A stretch of 64,000 nt of DNA, from contig NZ_JACXYX010000003.1 in assembly GCF_014779655.1 (NCBI RefSeq), positions 186,001-250,000 of the forward strand, written 5' to 3'. The DNA is from Nocardioides ganghwensis. Its GTDB lineage: Bacteria; Actinomycetota; Actinomycetes; Propionibacteriales; Nocardioidaceae. The number at the start of each line of letters is the position of its first letter. Within the stretch, counting starts at the first letter, position 1. This document shows positions 26,424-35,599 of this stretch, piece after piece. Below the pieces are notes generated by a model. That model worked only from the letters and a program-made list of their open reading frames with translations, ran no database searches and was not told where the DNA came from. A program made the translations under genes and the position numbers.

Positions 26424-27914
26424 ATGCTGATCCGCAACGCCCGCCTCGTGGCCGTCACCGGGACCGTGCCCGGCCTCGTCGACGTACGGGTCGACGGCGG
26501 GCGCGTCGTGGAGGTCGGCGCCGACCTGCCCGCCGGCGGCGGCGAGGCGTACGACGCGGGTGGCCGCTGGCTGATGCCCGGCCTGTGGGACCAGCACGTC
26601 CACCTCGGCCAGTGGACCCTGGCCTCGGCCCGTCTCGACCTCGGTCCGGCCCGGTCCAGCGCCGAGGCCGTCGCGGCGGTCCGCGAGCGGCTCGCGGAGT
26701 GGCCGGACCTGCCCGTCATCGGGTGGGGGCACCGGCCGACCGCCTGGCCCGACAACCCCGCCGTGTCCGACCTCGACGCGATCGACACCGACCAGCCGAT
26801 CGTGCTGATCGCCGGCGACGGCCACCACGGCTGGCTCAACACCACCGCGCTGCACATGCTCGCCCTGCCGACGCGTGACAGCGTGGTGAGCGAGGCCGAG
26901 TGGTTCATGGCCTACGGGCGCCTGGCCACCGTGCTCGGCACCGACGGCACCGGCCCGGACGCCTACCGCCGCTCGATGGAGGCAGCGGCCGCGCAGGGCG
27001 TGGTCGGGCTGGTCGACCTCGAGTTCAGCGGCGGCGTCGCCGACTGGGCCGCGCGCTGGGCCGAGGGCGCCGACCTGCTGCGGATCCGCCACGCCTGCTA
27101 CGCCGACGGCCTCGACGACGTGCTCTCCAGGGGCCTGCGGTCCGGCGACCCGTTGGACGGCGACCCCCGACTGACGATGGGACCGCTGAAGATCATCAGC
27201 GACGGGTCCCTCAACACCCGTACGGCGTGGTGCTGCGAGCCCTACGCCGAGAAGGCCGTGCCGGGAGCCGAGGAGGGCCAGCCCAACCAGAGCCCCGAGG
27301 AGCTGCGCGCGCTGCTCGCCCGCGCGGCCGCGGGCGGGCTGGACGTCGCCGTCCACGCCATCGGCGACCGTGCCGTCGCCGAGGCGCTGGCGGCGTGCGA
27401 GGCCACCGGCGCCCGCGGCGGCATCGAGCACGTGCAGCTCACCACCCGCGACGACGTGCGCCGGATGGCGCGCCTCGGCGTCCGTGCGAGCGTGCAGCCC
27501 GCCCACCTGCTCGACGACCGCGACGTCACCGAGCGGCTCTGGCCCGGGCGCGCCGAGCGCTGCTTCCCGCTGCGCTGGATGCTCGACGACGGCGTCGACG
27601 TGGTGCTGGGCTCCGACGCCCCGGTCTCGCCCCTCGACCCGTGGCTGGCGATCGCGTCGGCGGTGCACCGCTCCGGCGACGACCGCGAGCCGTGGCACCC
27701 CGAGCAGTCGATCACCGCAACCGAGGCGCTCGCCGCCTCGACCGACGGCTGGGGCACCGTCGCCGTCGGCCACCCGGCCGACCTCGTCCTGCTCGACGCC
27801 GACCCGCTCGAGGGCGGCTCGGACCGGGCGCACGCCGCCCGCCTGCGGGCCTTCGCCGACCAGGTCGTCGTCACCTGGGTCGCCGGCGCCCCCGCGTACG
27901 CCCGCGAGATGTGA
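26424..27914 (+). CDS. YtcJ-like amidohydrolase
   Basis: Metal-dependent amidohydrolase of the PF07969/YtcJ group, 496 residues. Recognisable are PGLWDQHVHLG, the lid segment GDGHHGWLNTTAL, KIISDGSLNTRTA, HAIGDRAVAEAL, IEHVQL and the catalytic Asp region VLGSDAPVSPLDPW. The ATG at 26424 has TACGGT exactly six bases upstream; a GTG at 26397 overlapping the previous stop is the alternative start. Two amidohydrolases in a row suggest one catabolic or cyclic-amide pathway, but no substrate can be named. The stop lies inside a strong inverted repeat. Confidence 0.8.
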   Translation: MLIRNARLVAVTGTVPGLVDVRVDGGRVVEVGADLPAGGGEAYDAGGRWLMPGLWDQHVHLGQWTLASARLDLGPARSSAEAVAAVRERLAEWPDLPVIGWGHRPTAWPDNPAVSDLDAIDTDQPIVLIAGDGHHGWLNTTALHMLALPTRDSVVSEAEWFMAYGRLATVLGTDGTGPDAYRRSMEAAAAQGVVGLVDLEFSGGVADWAARWAEGADLLRIRHACYADGLDDVLSRGLRSGDPLDGDPRLTMGPLKIISDGSLNTRTAWCCEPYAEKAVPGAEEGQPNQSPEELRALLARAAAGGLDVAVHAIGDRAVAEALAACEATGARGGIEHVQLTTRDDVRRMARLGVRASVQPAHLLDDRDVTERLWPGRAERCFPLRWMLDDGVDVVLGSDAPVSPLDPWLAIASAVHRSGDDREPWHPEQSITATEALAASTDGWGTVAVGHPADLVLLDADPLEGGSDRAHAARLRAFADQVVVTWVAGAPAYAREM

Positions 27915-27977
27915 CGCCGGGTTGGTGCTTGTTCTACCTATGTTCTGCCGTGGGTAGAACAAGCACCAACCCGGCGT
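27914..27977. terminator. 25-bp perfect inverted repeat
   Basis: The arms 27914-27938 and 27953-27977 are perfect reverse complements (beginning ACGCCGGGTTGGTGC) around a 14-base loop. The left arm begins at the last base of the amidohydrolase stop codon. It is a strong terminator candidate. Its length and perfection are greater than needed for termination, so it may also be a dispersed repeat. Confidence 0.7.
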
Positions 27978-28064
27978 TACAGCGCCTCCCGGGCCGGGCT
28001 CCCGGGCTCCCGGGCCGGCCCGGTGTGACCGGCGACACGTGGCGTCACCCCACTTTGCTGTGAG

Positions 28065-28083
28065 TAAGGTAAGCCTTACCTAA
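28065..28083. promoter_or_regulatory. Iron box (IdeR/DtxR operator)
   Basis: TAAGGTAAGCCTTACCTAA, a 19-base near-palindrome close to the DtxR/IdeR consensus TTAGGTTAGSCTAACCTAA, lies 22 bases before the siderophore operon. The Fe(II)-bound repressor should bind here and shut the operon when iron is plentiful. This role is established for the family and inferred here. Confidence 0.88.
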
Positions 28084-28104
28084 CTCATCTCGGAGGGACG
28101 TCCC

Positions 28105-29571
28105 GTGTCCGCACCCCCGCAGCACCTGTTCCACCCGGCCAACGCCGCGGACTACCGGCAGGCCGTCGGCTCGACCCTCGACCACCTGCTCGGCCACCTC
28201 GCCGGCACGGCCGGGCGACCGCTCACCGGCGTGACCCCGCGTGACGCGGCCGAGCGCGTGGCCGCCGTCGACCTCGACCGCCCGCTCGGCGGCGGGTCGG
28301 AGGCGCTGGCCGAGCTCTCGCGGCTCTGGCTCGACGACGCGATCTGGTTCCACGAGCCGACCGCCGCCGCCCACCTCAACTGCCCGGTCGTGATCCCGGC
28401 GCTCATGGCGGAGGTGCTCGTGAGCGGGGTCAACTCCAGTCTCGACACCTTCGACCAGAGCGCCGGCGCGACCTTCATCGAGCGCCACCTCGTCGACTGG
28501 ACCGCCGCCCGGATCGGGTACGACGAGCGCGCCGACGGCATCTTCACGACCGGGGGCACCCAGTCCAACCTCCAGGCGCTCCTCCTCGCCCGCGGCCAGC
28601 AGGTGGCGCCGGCGGACCGGCTGCGGATCCTCGCCGGCGCCGACGGCCACTTCTCGGTGCAGAAGGCTGCCCGGGTGCTCGGTCTCGGCGACGACGCCGT
28701 CGTCGCGGTCCCCGTCGACGCCTCCCGCCGGATGGACCCCGCCGCACTCGCCGCCGCCCTGGCCGACACCACGGCGGACGGCCTCGTGCCGATGGCGGTC
28801 GTGGCGACCGCCGGCACCACCGACTTCGGCGCCATCGACCCGCTCCCGGAGGTCGCGGCGCTCGCCCGGGCGTACGGCGCGTGGTGCCACGTCGACGCGG
28901 CGTACGGCGGCGGGCTGCTGGTCTCGCCGCGTCGCCGCGGCCGCCTTGCCGGCATCGAGCTCGCCGACTCGGTCGCCGTCGACTTCCACAAGACCTGGTT
29001 CCAGCCCGTGTCGTGCAGCGCGCTCGTCGTGCGCGACGGCAGCACGCTGGGCCACGTCACCTGGCACGCCGACTACCTCAACCCCAAGGACTCCGCCCAC
29101 CCCAACCAGGTCGACAAGAGCCTGCAGACCACGCGTCGGTTCGAGGCGCTGAAGCTCTGGATGACCCTGCGGATGATGGGTGCCGACGCCATCGGCGAGC
29201 ACCTCGACACGGTCATCGACCTCACCGACGCGGTCGCCGCCGAGCTCACCGCCATGCCCGACATCGACCTCGCCGCCGCCCCGCAGCTGAGCACCATCGT
29301 CTTCCGCCACCGCCCCGACGGGCTCGACGAGGTGGCTCTCGCGAGCCACAACGCCGCGATCCGCGCGGAGCTCTTCGACGACGGCCGTGCGCTCGTCGCG
29401 GCCACCCGCGTCGAGGGGCGCGCCTACCTCAAGCTGACCCTCCTCAACCCCGTCGCCACCGTCGACGAAGTCCTCGGGATCGTCGCGATGGTCCGCGAGG
29501 CGGGGGAGCGGCTGGTCGGCGCACCGGGAGCACCGCGACCGCGTGCCGAGCGACTGGCGGTGGCGCGGTGA
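28105..29571 (+). CDS. desA: Lysine (diamine-forming) decarboxylase of siderophore synthesis
   Basis: PLP-dependent group II decarboxylase of 488 residues, DesA-like, which would convert lysine to cadaverine as the first step of desferrioxamine-type siderophore synthesis. Family signatures are FTTGGTQSNLQALLLAR, the HVDAAYGGG segment and the PLP lysine in SVAVDFHKTWFQP. The GTG start has GGAGGGAC upstream. It is followed by a hydroxylase, an acyltransferase and an NIS synthetase in overlapping order, and lies behind an iron box. A diaminobutyrate decarboxylase is the alternative by family, but the neighbours favour DesA. Confidence 0.88.
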   Translation: MSAPPQHLFHPANAADYRQAVGSTLDHLLGHLAGTAGRPLTGVTPRDAAERVAAVDLDRPLGGGSEALAELSRLWLDDAIWFHEPTAAAHLNCPVVIPALMAEVLVSGVNSSLDTFDQSAGATFIERHLVDWTAARIGYDERADGIFTTGGTQSNLQALLLARGQQVAPADRLRILAGADGHFSVQKAARVLGLGDDAVVAVPVDASRRMDPAALAAALADTTADGLVPMAVVATAGTTDFGAIDPLPEVAALARAYGAWCHVDAAYGGGLLVSPRRRGRLAGIELADSVAVDFHKTWFQPVSCSALVVRDGSTLGHVTWHADYLNPKDSAHPNQVDKSLQTTRRFEALKLWMTLRMMGADAIGEHLDTVIDLTDAVAAELTAMPDIDLAAAPQLSTIVFRHRPDGLDEVALASHNAAIRAELFDDGRALVAATRVEGRAYLKLTLLNPVATVDEVLGIVAMVREAGERLVGAPGAPRPRAERLAVAR

Positions 29572-30845
29572 CGCACACCCACGACCTCCTCGGCATCGGC
29601 ATCGGCCCCTTCAACCTCGGCCTCGCGTGCCTCGCCGACCCGATCGACGACCTCGACGCGGTCTTCCTCGACGCGGCCGACGCCTTCTCGTGGCACCCCG
29701 GGATGATGCTGCCCGACGCCACGCTGCAGGTGCCCTTCATGGCCGACCTGGTGACGCTGGCCGACCCGACCTCCCGGTTCTCCTACCTCGCGTTCCTCAA
29801 GGACGTCGGCCGGCTCTACCCGTTCTACATCCGCGAGAGCTTCTACCCGCTGCGCCGCGAGTACGACGACTACTGCCGCTGGGCGGCCGACCGCCTCGAC
29901 TCCGTCCGCTGGGGCGAGCGGGTGGTCGCCGTCGAGCACGACGGTGGCGCCTACGTCGTACGCTCCGCGACGGGCCGCACCTGGCGCGCGCGTCACCTCG
30001 TGCTCGGCACCGGGACGGCGCCGCGCCTGCCCCTCGACCTCGACGGCCCCGCGCTGCACTCCGCCGACTACCTCGCCCGCAAGGCCGACCTCCTCTCCGG
30101 CGGGTCGGTCACCGTCGTCGGCAGCGGCCAGAGCGCCGCCGAGGTCTACGCCGACCTGCTCGCCGAGCAGGAGCACCACGGCTTCGAGCTGGGCTGGGTC
30201 ACCCGCTCGCCGCGCTTCTTCCCGATGGAGTACACCAAGCTCACCCTCGAGATGACCTCACCCGAGTGGTCGTCCTACTTCCAGGGCCTGCCGGCGCCCC
30301 GGCGCGCCGAGGTGCAGCGCGGCCAGGCCGCCCTCTCCAAGGGCATCAGCTCCGAGACGATCAACGCGATCTACGACGAGCTCTACCGCCGTGCGGCCAC
30401 CGGCGGCGTCGCCACCACGCTGCTCACCGCGACCGAGGTCACCGCCGCGCACTGGGACGGCAGCACGTACGCCCTCGACCTGCGGCACACCGAGCAGGGC
30501 TCGACCGGTCGGCTGCGCACCGACCACCTCGTGCTGGCCACCGGGTACGCCCCGCGGGTCCCCGACTTCCTCGACCCCGTGCGCGACCGCATCCGCTGGG
30601 ACGAGCACGGCCGCTTCCTCGCCGGCCCGACCTTCGCCGTCGACCACGCCGGCGGCGAGGTCTTCGTGCAGAACGCCGAGGAGCACACCCACGGCTTCGT
30701 GGCGCCCGACCTGGGCATGGGGGCGATGCGCAGCTCGGTGATCCTCGCGCAGGTGCTCGGCCGGGAGCCGTACGCCGTCGAGAAGCGGATCGCCTTCCAG
30801 GAGTGGGGCATCCCCGACCGCTTCAGGGACGGAGCGCCCGCATGA
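29568..30845 (+). CDS. desB: Lysine/cadaverine N-monooxygenase
   Basis: FAD- and NADPH-dependent N-hydroxylating monooxygenase of 425 residues, of the IucD/SidA family. It would hydroxylate the free amine of cadaverine to give the hydroxamate precursor. Visible are the FAD motif LGIGIGPFNLGLACLAD, the NADPH motif VVGSGQSAAEVYADLL, the substrate-region WVTRSPRFFPMEYTK and the C-terminal LATGYAPRVPDFL. The GTG start overlaps the decarboxylase stop (GTGA), and its own stop overlaps the next start (ATGA). Confidence 0.92.
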   Translation: MTHTHDLLGIGIGPFNLGLACLADPIDDLDAVFLDAADAFSWHPGMMLPDATLQVPFMADLVTLADPTSRFSYLAFLKDVGRLYPFYIRESFYPLRREYDDYCRWAADRLDSVRWGERVVAVEHDGGAYVVRSATGRTWRARHLVLGTGTAPRLPLDLDGPALHSADYLARKADLLSGGSVTVVGSGQSAAEVYADLLAEQEHHGFELGWVTRSPRFFPMEYTKLTLEMTSPEWSSYFQGLPAPRRAEVQRGQAALSKGISSETINAIYDELYRRAATGGVATTLLTATEVTAAHWDGSTYALDLRHTEQGSTGRLRTDHLVLATGYAPRVPDFLDPVRDRIRWDEHGRFLAGPTFAVDHAGGEVFVQNAEEHTHGFVAPDLGMGAMRSSVILAQVLGREPYAVEKRIAFQEWGIPDRFRDGAPA

Positions 30846-31375
30846 GGCTCACCCTCGAACCCCTCGACCCCGGCCGCGACCTCGCCCTGCTCCGCGCCTG
30901 GGTCACGCATCCTCGCTCCGTCTTCTGGGGCATGCAGGACGCCACACCGGCGCAGGTGCACGACGAGTACGCCCGGATCGCCGACGACCCGCACCACCAT
31001 GCGCTGCTCGGCCGCGCCGACGGCGAGCCGGCGTTCCTGATGGAGCGCTACGACCCCTCCCACTCGCCGCTGGCCGGCCTGCCCGAGCTCCGCCCCGGTG
31101 ACGTCGGCATGCACGTGCTCGTCGCGCCGACCGACGCCCCCGTCCACGGCTTCACCGCCGCCGTGGTGCGGCGGGTGATGGAGGAGTGCTTCGCCGACCC
31201 GGCCGCACGCCGCGTCGTCGTCGAGCCGGACGCCCGCAACGACAAGATCGCCGTCCTCAACGCGGCGGTCGGCTTCGTCGTCGCGCGGGAGGTCGAGCTG
31301 CCCGACAAGACCGCAGCGCTGAGCTTCTGCAGCCGCGCCGACTTCACCGCATCCGCCCTCGGAGGAACCGCATGA
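30842..31375 (+). CDS. desC: Siderophore N-acyltransferase (GNAT, DesC-like)
   Basis: GNAT-fold acyltransferase of 177 residues, related to the IucB/RhbD family. It would add acetyl or succinyl groups to N-hydroxycadaverine. The late block RRVVVEPDARNDKIAVLNAAVGFVVAR carries the acetyl-CoA pocket and is typical of hydroxamate siderophore acyltransferases. The ATG overlaps the upstream stop, and the stop overlaps the start of the synthetase gene. The acyl donor cannot be read from sequence. Confidence 0.87.
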   Translation: MRLTLEPLDPGRDLALLRAWVTHPRSVFWGMQDATPAQVHDEYARIADDPHHHALLGRADGEPAFLMERYDPSHSPLAGLPELRPGDVGMHVLVAPTDAPVHGFTAAVVRRVMEECFADPAARRVVVEPDARNDKIAVLNAAVGFVVAREVELPDKTAALSFCSRADFTASALGGTA

Positions 31376-33210
31376 GCGCCGATCTCACCTCGCACCTGAC
31401 CCCTGCCACCATGGCCCGCGCGCACCGCGACCTCGTCGCCAAGGCGATCGCCGAGTTCAGCCACGAGCGGCTGCTCGCGCCGGTCGAGGACGGCGACGGC
31501 TGGCGCCTCGACCTCGGGCGCGCGGCGTACGCCTTCCGCGCGCGCCGACACCCCCTCGAGCACTGGGTCGTCGACGCCTCCACGATCGTGCGGACCGTCG
31601 CCGACGTCCCGGCAGCGGTGGACGCGCAGGACTTCGTCGTCGACTGCAACGACGCGCTCGGCATCCCCGACCACCTCCTCGCGACCTACCTCGAGGAGGT
31701 CGCCAGCACCCTCGCGTCGGCCGCGTGGAAGCTCACCCACCACCGGCTCTCCTCCGCCGACCTCGTCCACGCCGACCACCAGGCGATCGAGGCCGCGATG
31801 ACCGAGGGCCACCCCGGCTTCGTCGCCTGCAACGGCCGCATCGGGTGGGGTGTCGACGACCACGCCGCCTATGCGCCGGAGACCGGCGCGGACGTACGCC
31901 TGCACTGGCTCGCCGCGCGCCGTGACGAGTCGCACCTGTCCCTCTCGGCCGGGCTGACCGAGGAAGAGCACTACCTCGCCGAGCTGGGCGAGGACGTGCT
32001 CGTCGACTTCGAGAAGCGGCTGCGCGACCTCGGCCTCGACCCGGCCGACTACCTCTACCTGCCGGTGCACCCGTGGCAGTGGACCAACCGGCTCACCGTC
32101 AGCTTCGCCCCCGACGTCGCCCGCCAGGCGCTGGTGCCGCTGGGGGAGGTGGACGTCGTGCACCGCGCGCAACAGTCGCTCCGCACCTTCTTCCCCGTCG
32201 AGCGGCCGGAGCGGTCGTACGTCAAGGTCGCCCTCGCCATCCAGAACATGGGCTTCCTCCGCGGCCTCTCCCCGGCGTACATGGCCGCCACTCCGGCCAT
32301 CAACGACTGGGTCCACGACGTGGTGTCCGCCGACGACGAGCTGGGCGCGCTCGGGTTCACCGTGCTCAAGGAGCACGCTGCCATCGGCTGGACGGGTGAC
32401 GCCTACCACCGGCTGCCGGTCCCGTCGGCGCACCGCAAGATGGTCGCCGCGCTCTGGCGCGAGAGCCCGGTCCCGCGGCTGGCCGAGGGCGACCGCCTGG
32501 CCACGATGGCGTCCCTGCTGCACCGCGACCGCGACGGCGTCCCGCTCGTCGCCGAGCTCATCGCCGCCTCCGGGATCGAGCCGGCCGACTGGGTGGCGAC
32601 CTACCTCCGGGCCTACCTGCGTCCGCTCGTGCACTGCCTGCTCCTCCACGACCTCGCCTTCATGCCGCACGGGGAGAACCTGGTCATGGTGCTGCGTGAC
32701 CACGTCCCGGTGCGGATGGTCATGAAGGACATCGGCGAGGAGGTCGCCGTCCTCACCGATCGGCCGCTGCCCGAGGAGGTCGAGCGGATCCGGTCCGTCG
32801 TCACCCCCGACCTGGCCGCGCTCGCGATCCACACCGACGTCTTCGACGGCTTCCTGCGCCACCTGGGCGGGATCCTGTCGGGCGCCGGTCTGCTGGGCGA
32901 TGACCGGTTCTGGGGCCTCGTGCACGACTGCATCGCCGACCACGCCGCCGACCACCCGGAGCTCGCCGCGGCCGCGGAGACGTACGACCTGCTGCGCCCG
33001 GAGTTCGCGCACAGCTGCCTCAACCGGCTCCAGCTGCGCAACACCCTCCAGATGGTCGACCTCGCCGACCAGGCCGAGTCGCTCGTCTTCGCCGGGACGC
33101 TCGCCAACCCGGCGGCCCGACCGGTCGCGCGGCGCGCGGCGGCCCGGGATCAGGCCAGCGCGAGCGTCGCGTCGAGCACGAACGCCGGGTCCTCGAGCCG
33201 GTCGCCGTAG
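31372..33210 (+). CDS. desD: NIS siderophore synthetase (IucA/IucC family)
   Basis: ATP-dependent NRPS-independent siderophore synthetase of 612 residues that would join and cyclise acyl-N-hydroxycadaverine units. Family motifs include LPVHPWQW, then YVKVALAIQNMGFLRGL, and HGENLVMVLRDHVPVRMVMKD. Homologues usually end near LADQAESLVFAGTLANP. Here the frame runs on for about 30 residues (ending SSSRSP), so its last 61 bases overlap the convergent PucR-type gene. Transporters are not adjacent; the uptake system lies at 55-60 kb. Confidence 0.92.
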   Translation: MSADLTSHLTPATMARAHRDLVAKAIAEFSHERLLAPVEDGDGWRLDLGRAAYAFRARRHPLEHWVVDASTIVRTVADVPAAVDAQDFVVDCNDALGIPDHLLATYLEEVASTLASAAWKLTHHRLSSADLVHADHQAIEAAMTEGHPGFVACNGRIGWGVDDHAAYAPETGADVRLHWLAARRDESHLSLSAGLTEEEHYLAELGEDVLVDFEKRLRDLGLDPADYLYLPVHPWQWTNRLTVSFAPDVARQALVPLGEVDVVHRAQQSLRTFFPVERPERSYVKVALAIQNMGFLRGLSPAYMAATPAINDWVHDVVSADDELGALGFTVLKEHAAIGWTGDAYHRLPVPSAHRKMVAALWRESPVPRLAEGDRLATMASLLHRDRDGVPLVAELIAASGIEPADWVATYLRAYLRPLVHCLLLHDLAFMPHGENLVMVLRDHVPVRMVMKDIGEEVAVLTDRPLPEEVERIRSVVTPDLAALAIHTDVFDGFLRHLGGILSGAGLLGDDRFWGLVHDCIADHAADHPELAAAAETYDLLRPEFAHSCLNRLQLRNTLQMVDLADQAESLVFAGTLANPAARPVARRAAARDQASASVASSTNAGSSSRSP

Positions 33211-34331
33211 ACCTCGCGCAGCTGCCCCACGCGGTAGCGCACCGTCTGCGCGTGCACGAAGAGCTCCTCGGCCACCGCGTCGCGCCGCCCGTGGTGGAGC
33301 AGCCAGCTGCGGAGGGTGTCGGTGAGCTTCTCGGCCGTCGAGGGGCGCAGGTCGGCGAGCGGGGCGAGCACCCGCGCGCGGAGGTCGGCGCGGGCCTCGG
33401 GGTCGGCGGCCAGGACGAGCGCGGCGAGGTGGTCGTCGGAGTCGACGAGGCCCTCGATCCCCAGGGCGGCGCAGCGGAGCGTACGCCGGTGCGAGGCGGC
33501 TGCCTCCAGCCACGGCGTCGACGGCCCGACCACAGCATCGGTGTCGCGGAGCGAGCGCAGGAGGCTGCGGCGCGCGCCGGTCGACCCGGTGCCGGGCACC
33601 AGGAGGGAGGCGTGGCCCTCGGGCAGGCCCGGCACGTCGTCGGTGGGCTGCAGCGTGCGGGAGTCGAGGGCGGTCAGCGCGGCCGAGACCTGCGACTCGG
33701 GCAGGACCACGGCGGTGAGGGTGGCCGGCGGCTCCCAGTCGGCGCGCTCGGCCGCGGCGGTGACCGCGTCGGCCGGGGCGCCGGTCAGCAGCGCCCGCGC
33801 GAGGCGCTCGAGGTTGCGCTGCCGGACCCGACCGCTGCTCTCGAGCTCGTCGGTGTGGCCGGCGACGGACGCGGCCGACAGCTCGTCGATGTAGGCGAAG
33901 ACGAGCTCGGCGAACCGCGCCAGCTGCCCGGCGTCGATGCCGGCCTCCACCGCGGCGTCGGCCATGTCGCGCCACGACGTCCGGGCGCCGACGCGGTAGG
34001 CGGCGAGGAGCGCCTCGACCGTCCGCCCGCTGCGCGCCTCGCCGCGGCCGAGCTGGTAGGCGCCCTCGATCGCGGGGGCGCGCGGCACGCTGTCGTCCTG
34101 TCGGGTGGCCAGGGTGAGGAAGCCGCCGAGCGCGAGCTGGACCGCGTTGCGGATCACCTCGCCCATCCGGCCGGTCAGTGCGCCGGCATAGCTCGGCACC
34201 TCGTCGATGATCGCGAGCACGACCCGGTCGGCGACCTCGGCCAGGCGTGCACGCAGGGCCTCGGCGACCTTCGGGTCGAGGCCGACGATGGTCTGCATTT
34301 GTGTGCCCGGACGCACAGGGCGCTCGCTCAT
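33150..34331 (-). CDS. PucR-family transcriptional regulator
   Basis: Transcription factor of 393 residues with an N-terminal RsbR/GGDEF-like helical region (VVLAIIDEVPSYAGALTG ... YRVGARTSWRDMAD) and the PucR-type C-terminal helix-turn-helix (AVAEELFVHAQTVRYRVGQLREVYG). The ATG at 34331 follows AGGAGGGCGG. It diverges from the ferredoxin-reductase/desaturase pair, which is its likely target. Similar regulator-reductase-desaturase arrangements are common in actinomycetes (recalled, not searched). A palindrome lies in its 5' region. Confidence 0.83.
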   Translation of the reverse strand: MSERPVRPGTQMQTIVGLDPKVAEALRARLAEVADRVVLAIIDEVPSYAGALTGRMGEVIRNAVQLALGGFLTLATRQDDSVPRAPAIEGAYQLGRGEARSGRTVEALLAAYRVGARTSWRDMADAAVEAGIDAGQLARFAELVFAYIDELSAASVAGHTDELESSGRVRQRNLERLARALLTGAPADAVTAAAERADWEPPATLTAVVLPESQVSAALTALDSRTLQPTDDVPGLPEGHASLLVPGTGSTGARRSLLRSLRDTDAVVGPSTPWLEAAASHRRTLRCAALGIEGLVDSDDHLAALVLAADPEARADLRARVLAPLADLRPSTAEKLTDTLRSWLLHHGRRDAVAEELFVHAQTVRYRVGQLREVYGDRLEDPAFVLDATLALA

Positions 34332-34351
34332 CCGCCCTCCTGTCACTGAGT

Positions 34352-34368
34352 TTGTTCGAAGCGAACAA
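34352..34368. promoter_or_regulatory. Palindrome between regulator and desaturase operon
   Basis: TTGTTCGAAGCGAACAA is a perfect 7-bp inverted repeat with a 3-base centre. It sits 20 bases upstream of the PucR-type start and about 66 bases upstream of the divergent reductase gene. This is the expected position for an operator used by that regulator to control both directions. The regulator-site match is inference. Confidence 0.5.
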
Positions 34369-34434
34369 GAGTCTAGCCCGGATTCACGTGCGCAGGGCAG
34401 GAAGATCCGGCCGCGGTGAGCGACATTTGATGAC

Positions 34435-35565
34435 ATGAGCACGACTCTCGAACCACCGGTGCGCGGCACGGCACGACCCCGACGACTGGGCGACCACCTC
34501 GTCCGGGTCGCCGAGGCCGCCACCACGCCCTACCTCCCGGCCGACTTCATGGACCTCTTCGCGCCCCTGCGCTCGGGTGCCGACCTGCGCGGTCGGATCG
34601 AGCAGGTGCTCCCCGAGACGGCCGACGCCGCGACCATCGTGATCCGCCCGGGCGCGGACTGGGCGGGCCACGTCCCCGGCCAGTACCTCCGCATCGGCAT
34701 CGACGTCGACGGCGTACGCCAGTGGCGGGCCTACTCGCTCACCCACGGCCCGCGCCGCGACGGCCGCATCTCCATCACCGTCAAGGCCGTCCCCGACGGC
34801 CTGGTGAGCAACCACCTGGTCCACGAGACGCGGCCCGGCACGCTCGTCCACCTCGAGCAGGCGGCCGGCGAGTTCGTCCTGCCGCCCGAGGGCGGCAAGT
34901 ACCTCATGGTCACCGCCGGGTCGGGCATCACGCCGGTGATCGGCATGCTGCGCAACCTCTTCCCGAGCACCGACGAGGGCGTCCTGCGACCCGCCCGCAG
35001 CGCCGACCACGACATCGTGGTCGTCCACGTGGCGCCCAGCCACCCCCACTCGATCTTCATCCGCGACCTCGAGGCGCTCGACGCCGCCGGCGCGATCCGC
35101 CTCGTCGCGCGCTACGACGACGAGCACGGCGTCCTCGACGTCGACGACCTCGCCGACCTGGTCCCCGACCTCGCCGAGCGCCGTACGCTCGCCTGCGGTC
35201 CCGCCGGCCTGCTGGACGCCCTCGCCGCCCACCACGAGGCCGCCGGGCTCAGCCTGACCACCGAGCAGTTCCGCACCGCACGCGTCGAGCCCGGCGACGG
35301 CGGCACGGTGAGCTTCACCTCGGGCACCACGCTCGACCTCGACGGCGCCACGCCGATCCTCGACGCGGCCGAGGAGGCCGGGATGCTCATGCCGAGCGGG
35401 TGCCGCATGGGCATCTGCATGGGCTGCGTGATCCCGCTGCGCGAGGGCAGCGTCCGCGACCTGCGCAACGGCGCGATCACCACGGCGGTCCCCGGCGAGA
35501 CGGGCGACATCAAGGTGCAGACCTGCATCAACGCCGCCGCCGGCCCGTGCCACATCGACCACTGA
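34435..35565 (+). CDS. Ferredoxin reductase with 2Fe-2S domain (desaturase partner)
   Basis: Electron-transfer flavoprotein of 376 residues. An N-terminal FAD domain (QYLRIGIDVDGVRQWRAYSL) is followed by an NAD(P)H domain (MVTAGSGITPVIGML) and a C-terminal plant-type 2Fe-2S ferredoxin domain with cysteines in PSGCRMGICMGC and VQTCIN. It would pass NADPH electrons to the di-iron desaturase encoded 34 bases downstream, as Rv3230c does for DesA3 in mycobacteria. The start is likely leaderless or nearly so, with GACATT seven bases upstream. Confidence 0.88.
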   Translation: MSTTLEPPVRGTARPRRLGDHLVRVAEAATTPYLPADFMDLFAPLRSGADLRGRIEQVLPETADAATIVIRPGADWAGHVPGQYLRIGIDVDGVRQWRAYSLTHGPRRDGRISITVKAVPDGLVSNHLVHETRPGTLVHLEQAAGEFVLPPEGGKYLMVTAGSGITPVIGMLRNLFPSTDEGVLRPARSADHDIVVVHVAPSHPHSIFIRDLEALDAAGAIRLVARYDDEHGVLDVDDLADLVPDLAERRTLACGPAGLLDALAAHHEAAGLSLTTEQFRTARVEPGDGGTVSFTSGTTLDLDGATPILDAAEEAGMLMPSGCRMGICMGCVIPLREGSVRDLRNGAITTAVPGETGDIKVQTCINAAAGPCHIDH

Positions 35566-35599
35566 CACCAGACCTCCCCGACACCCCCAGGAGATCGAC

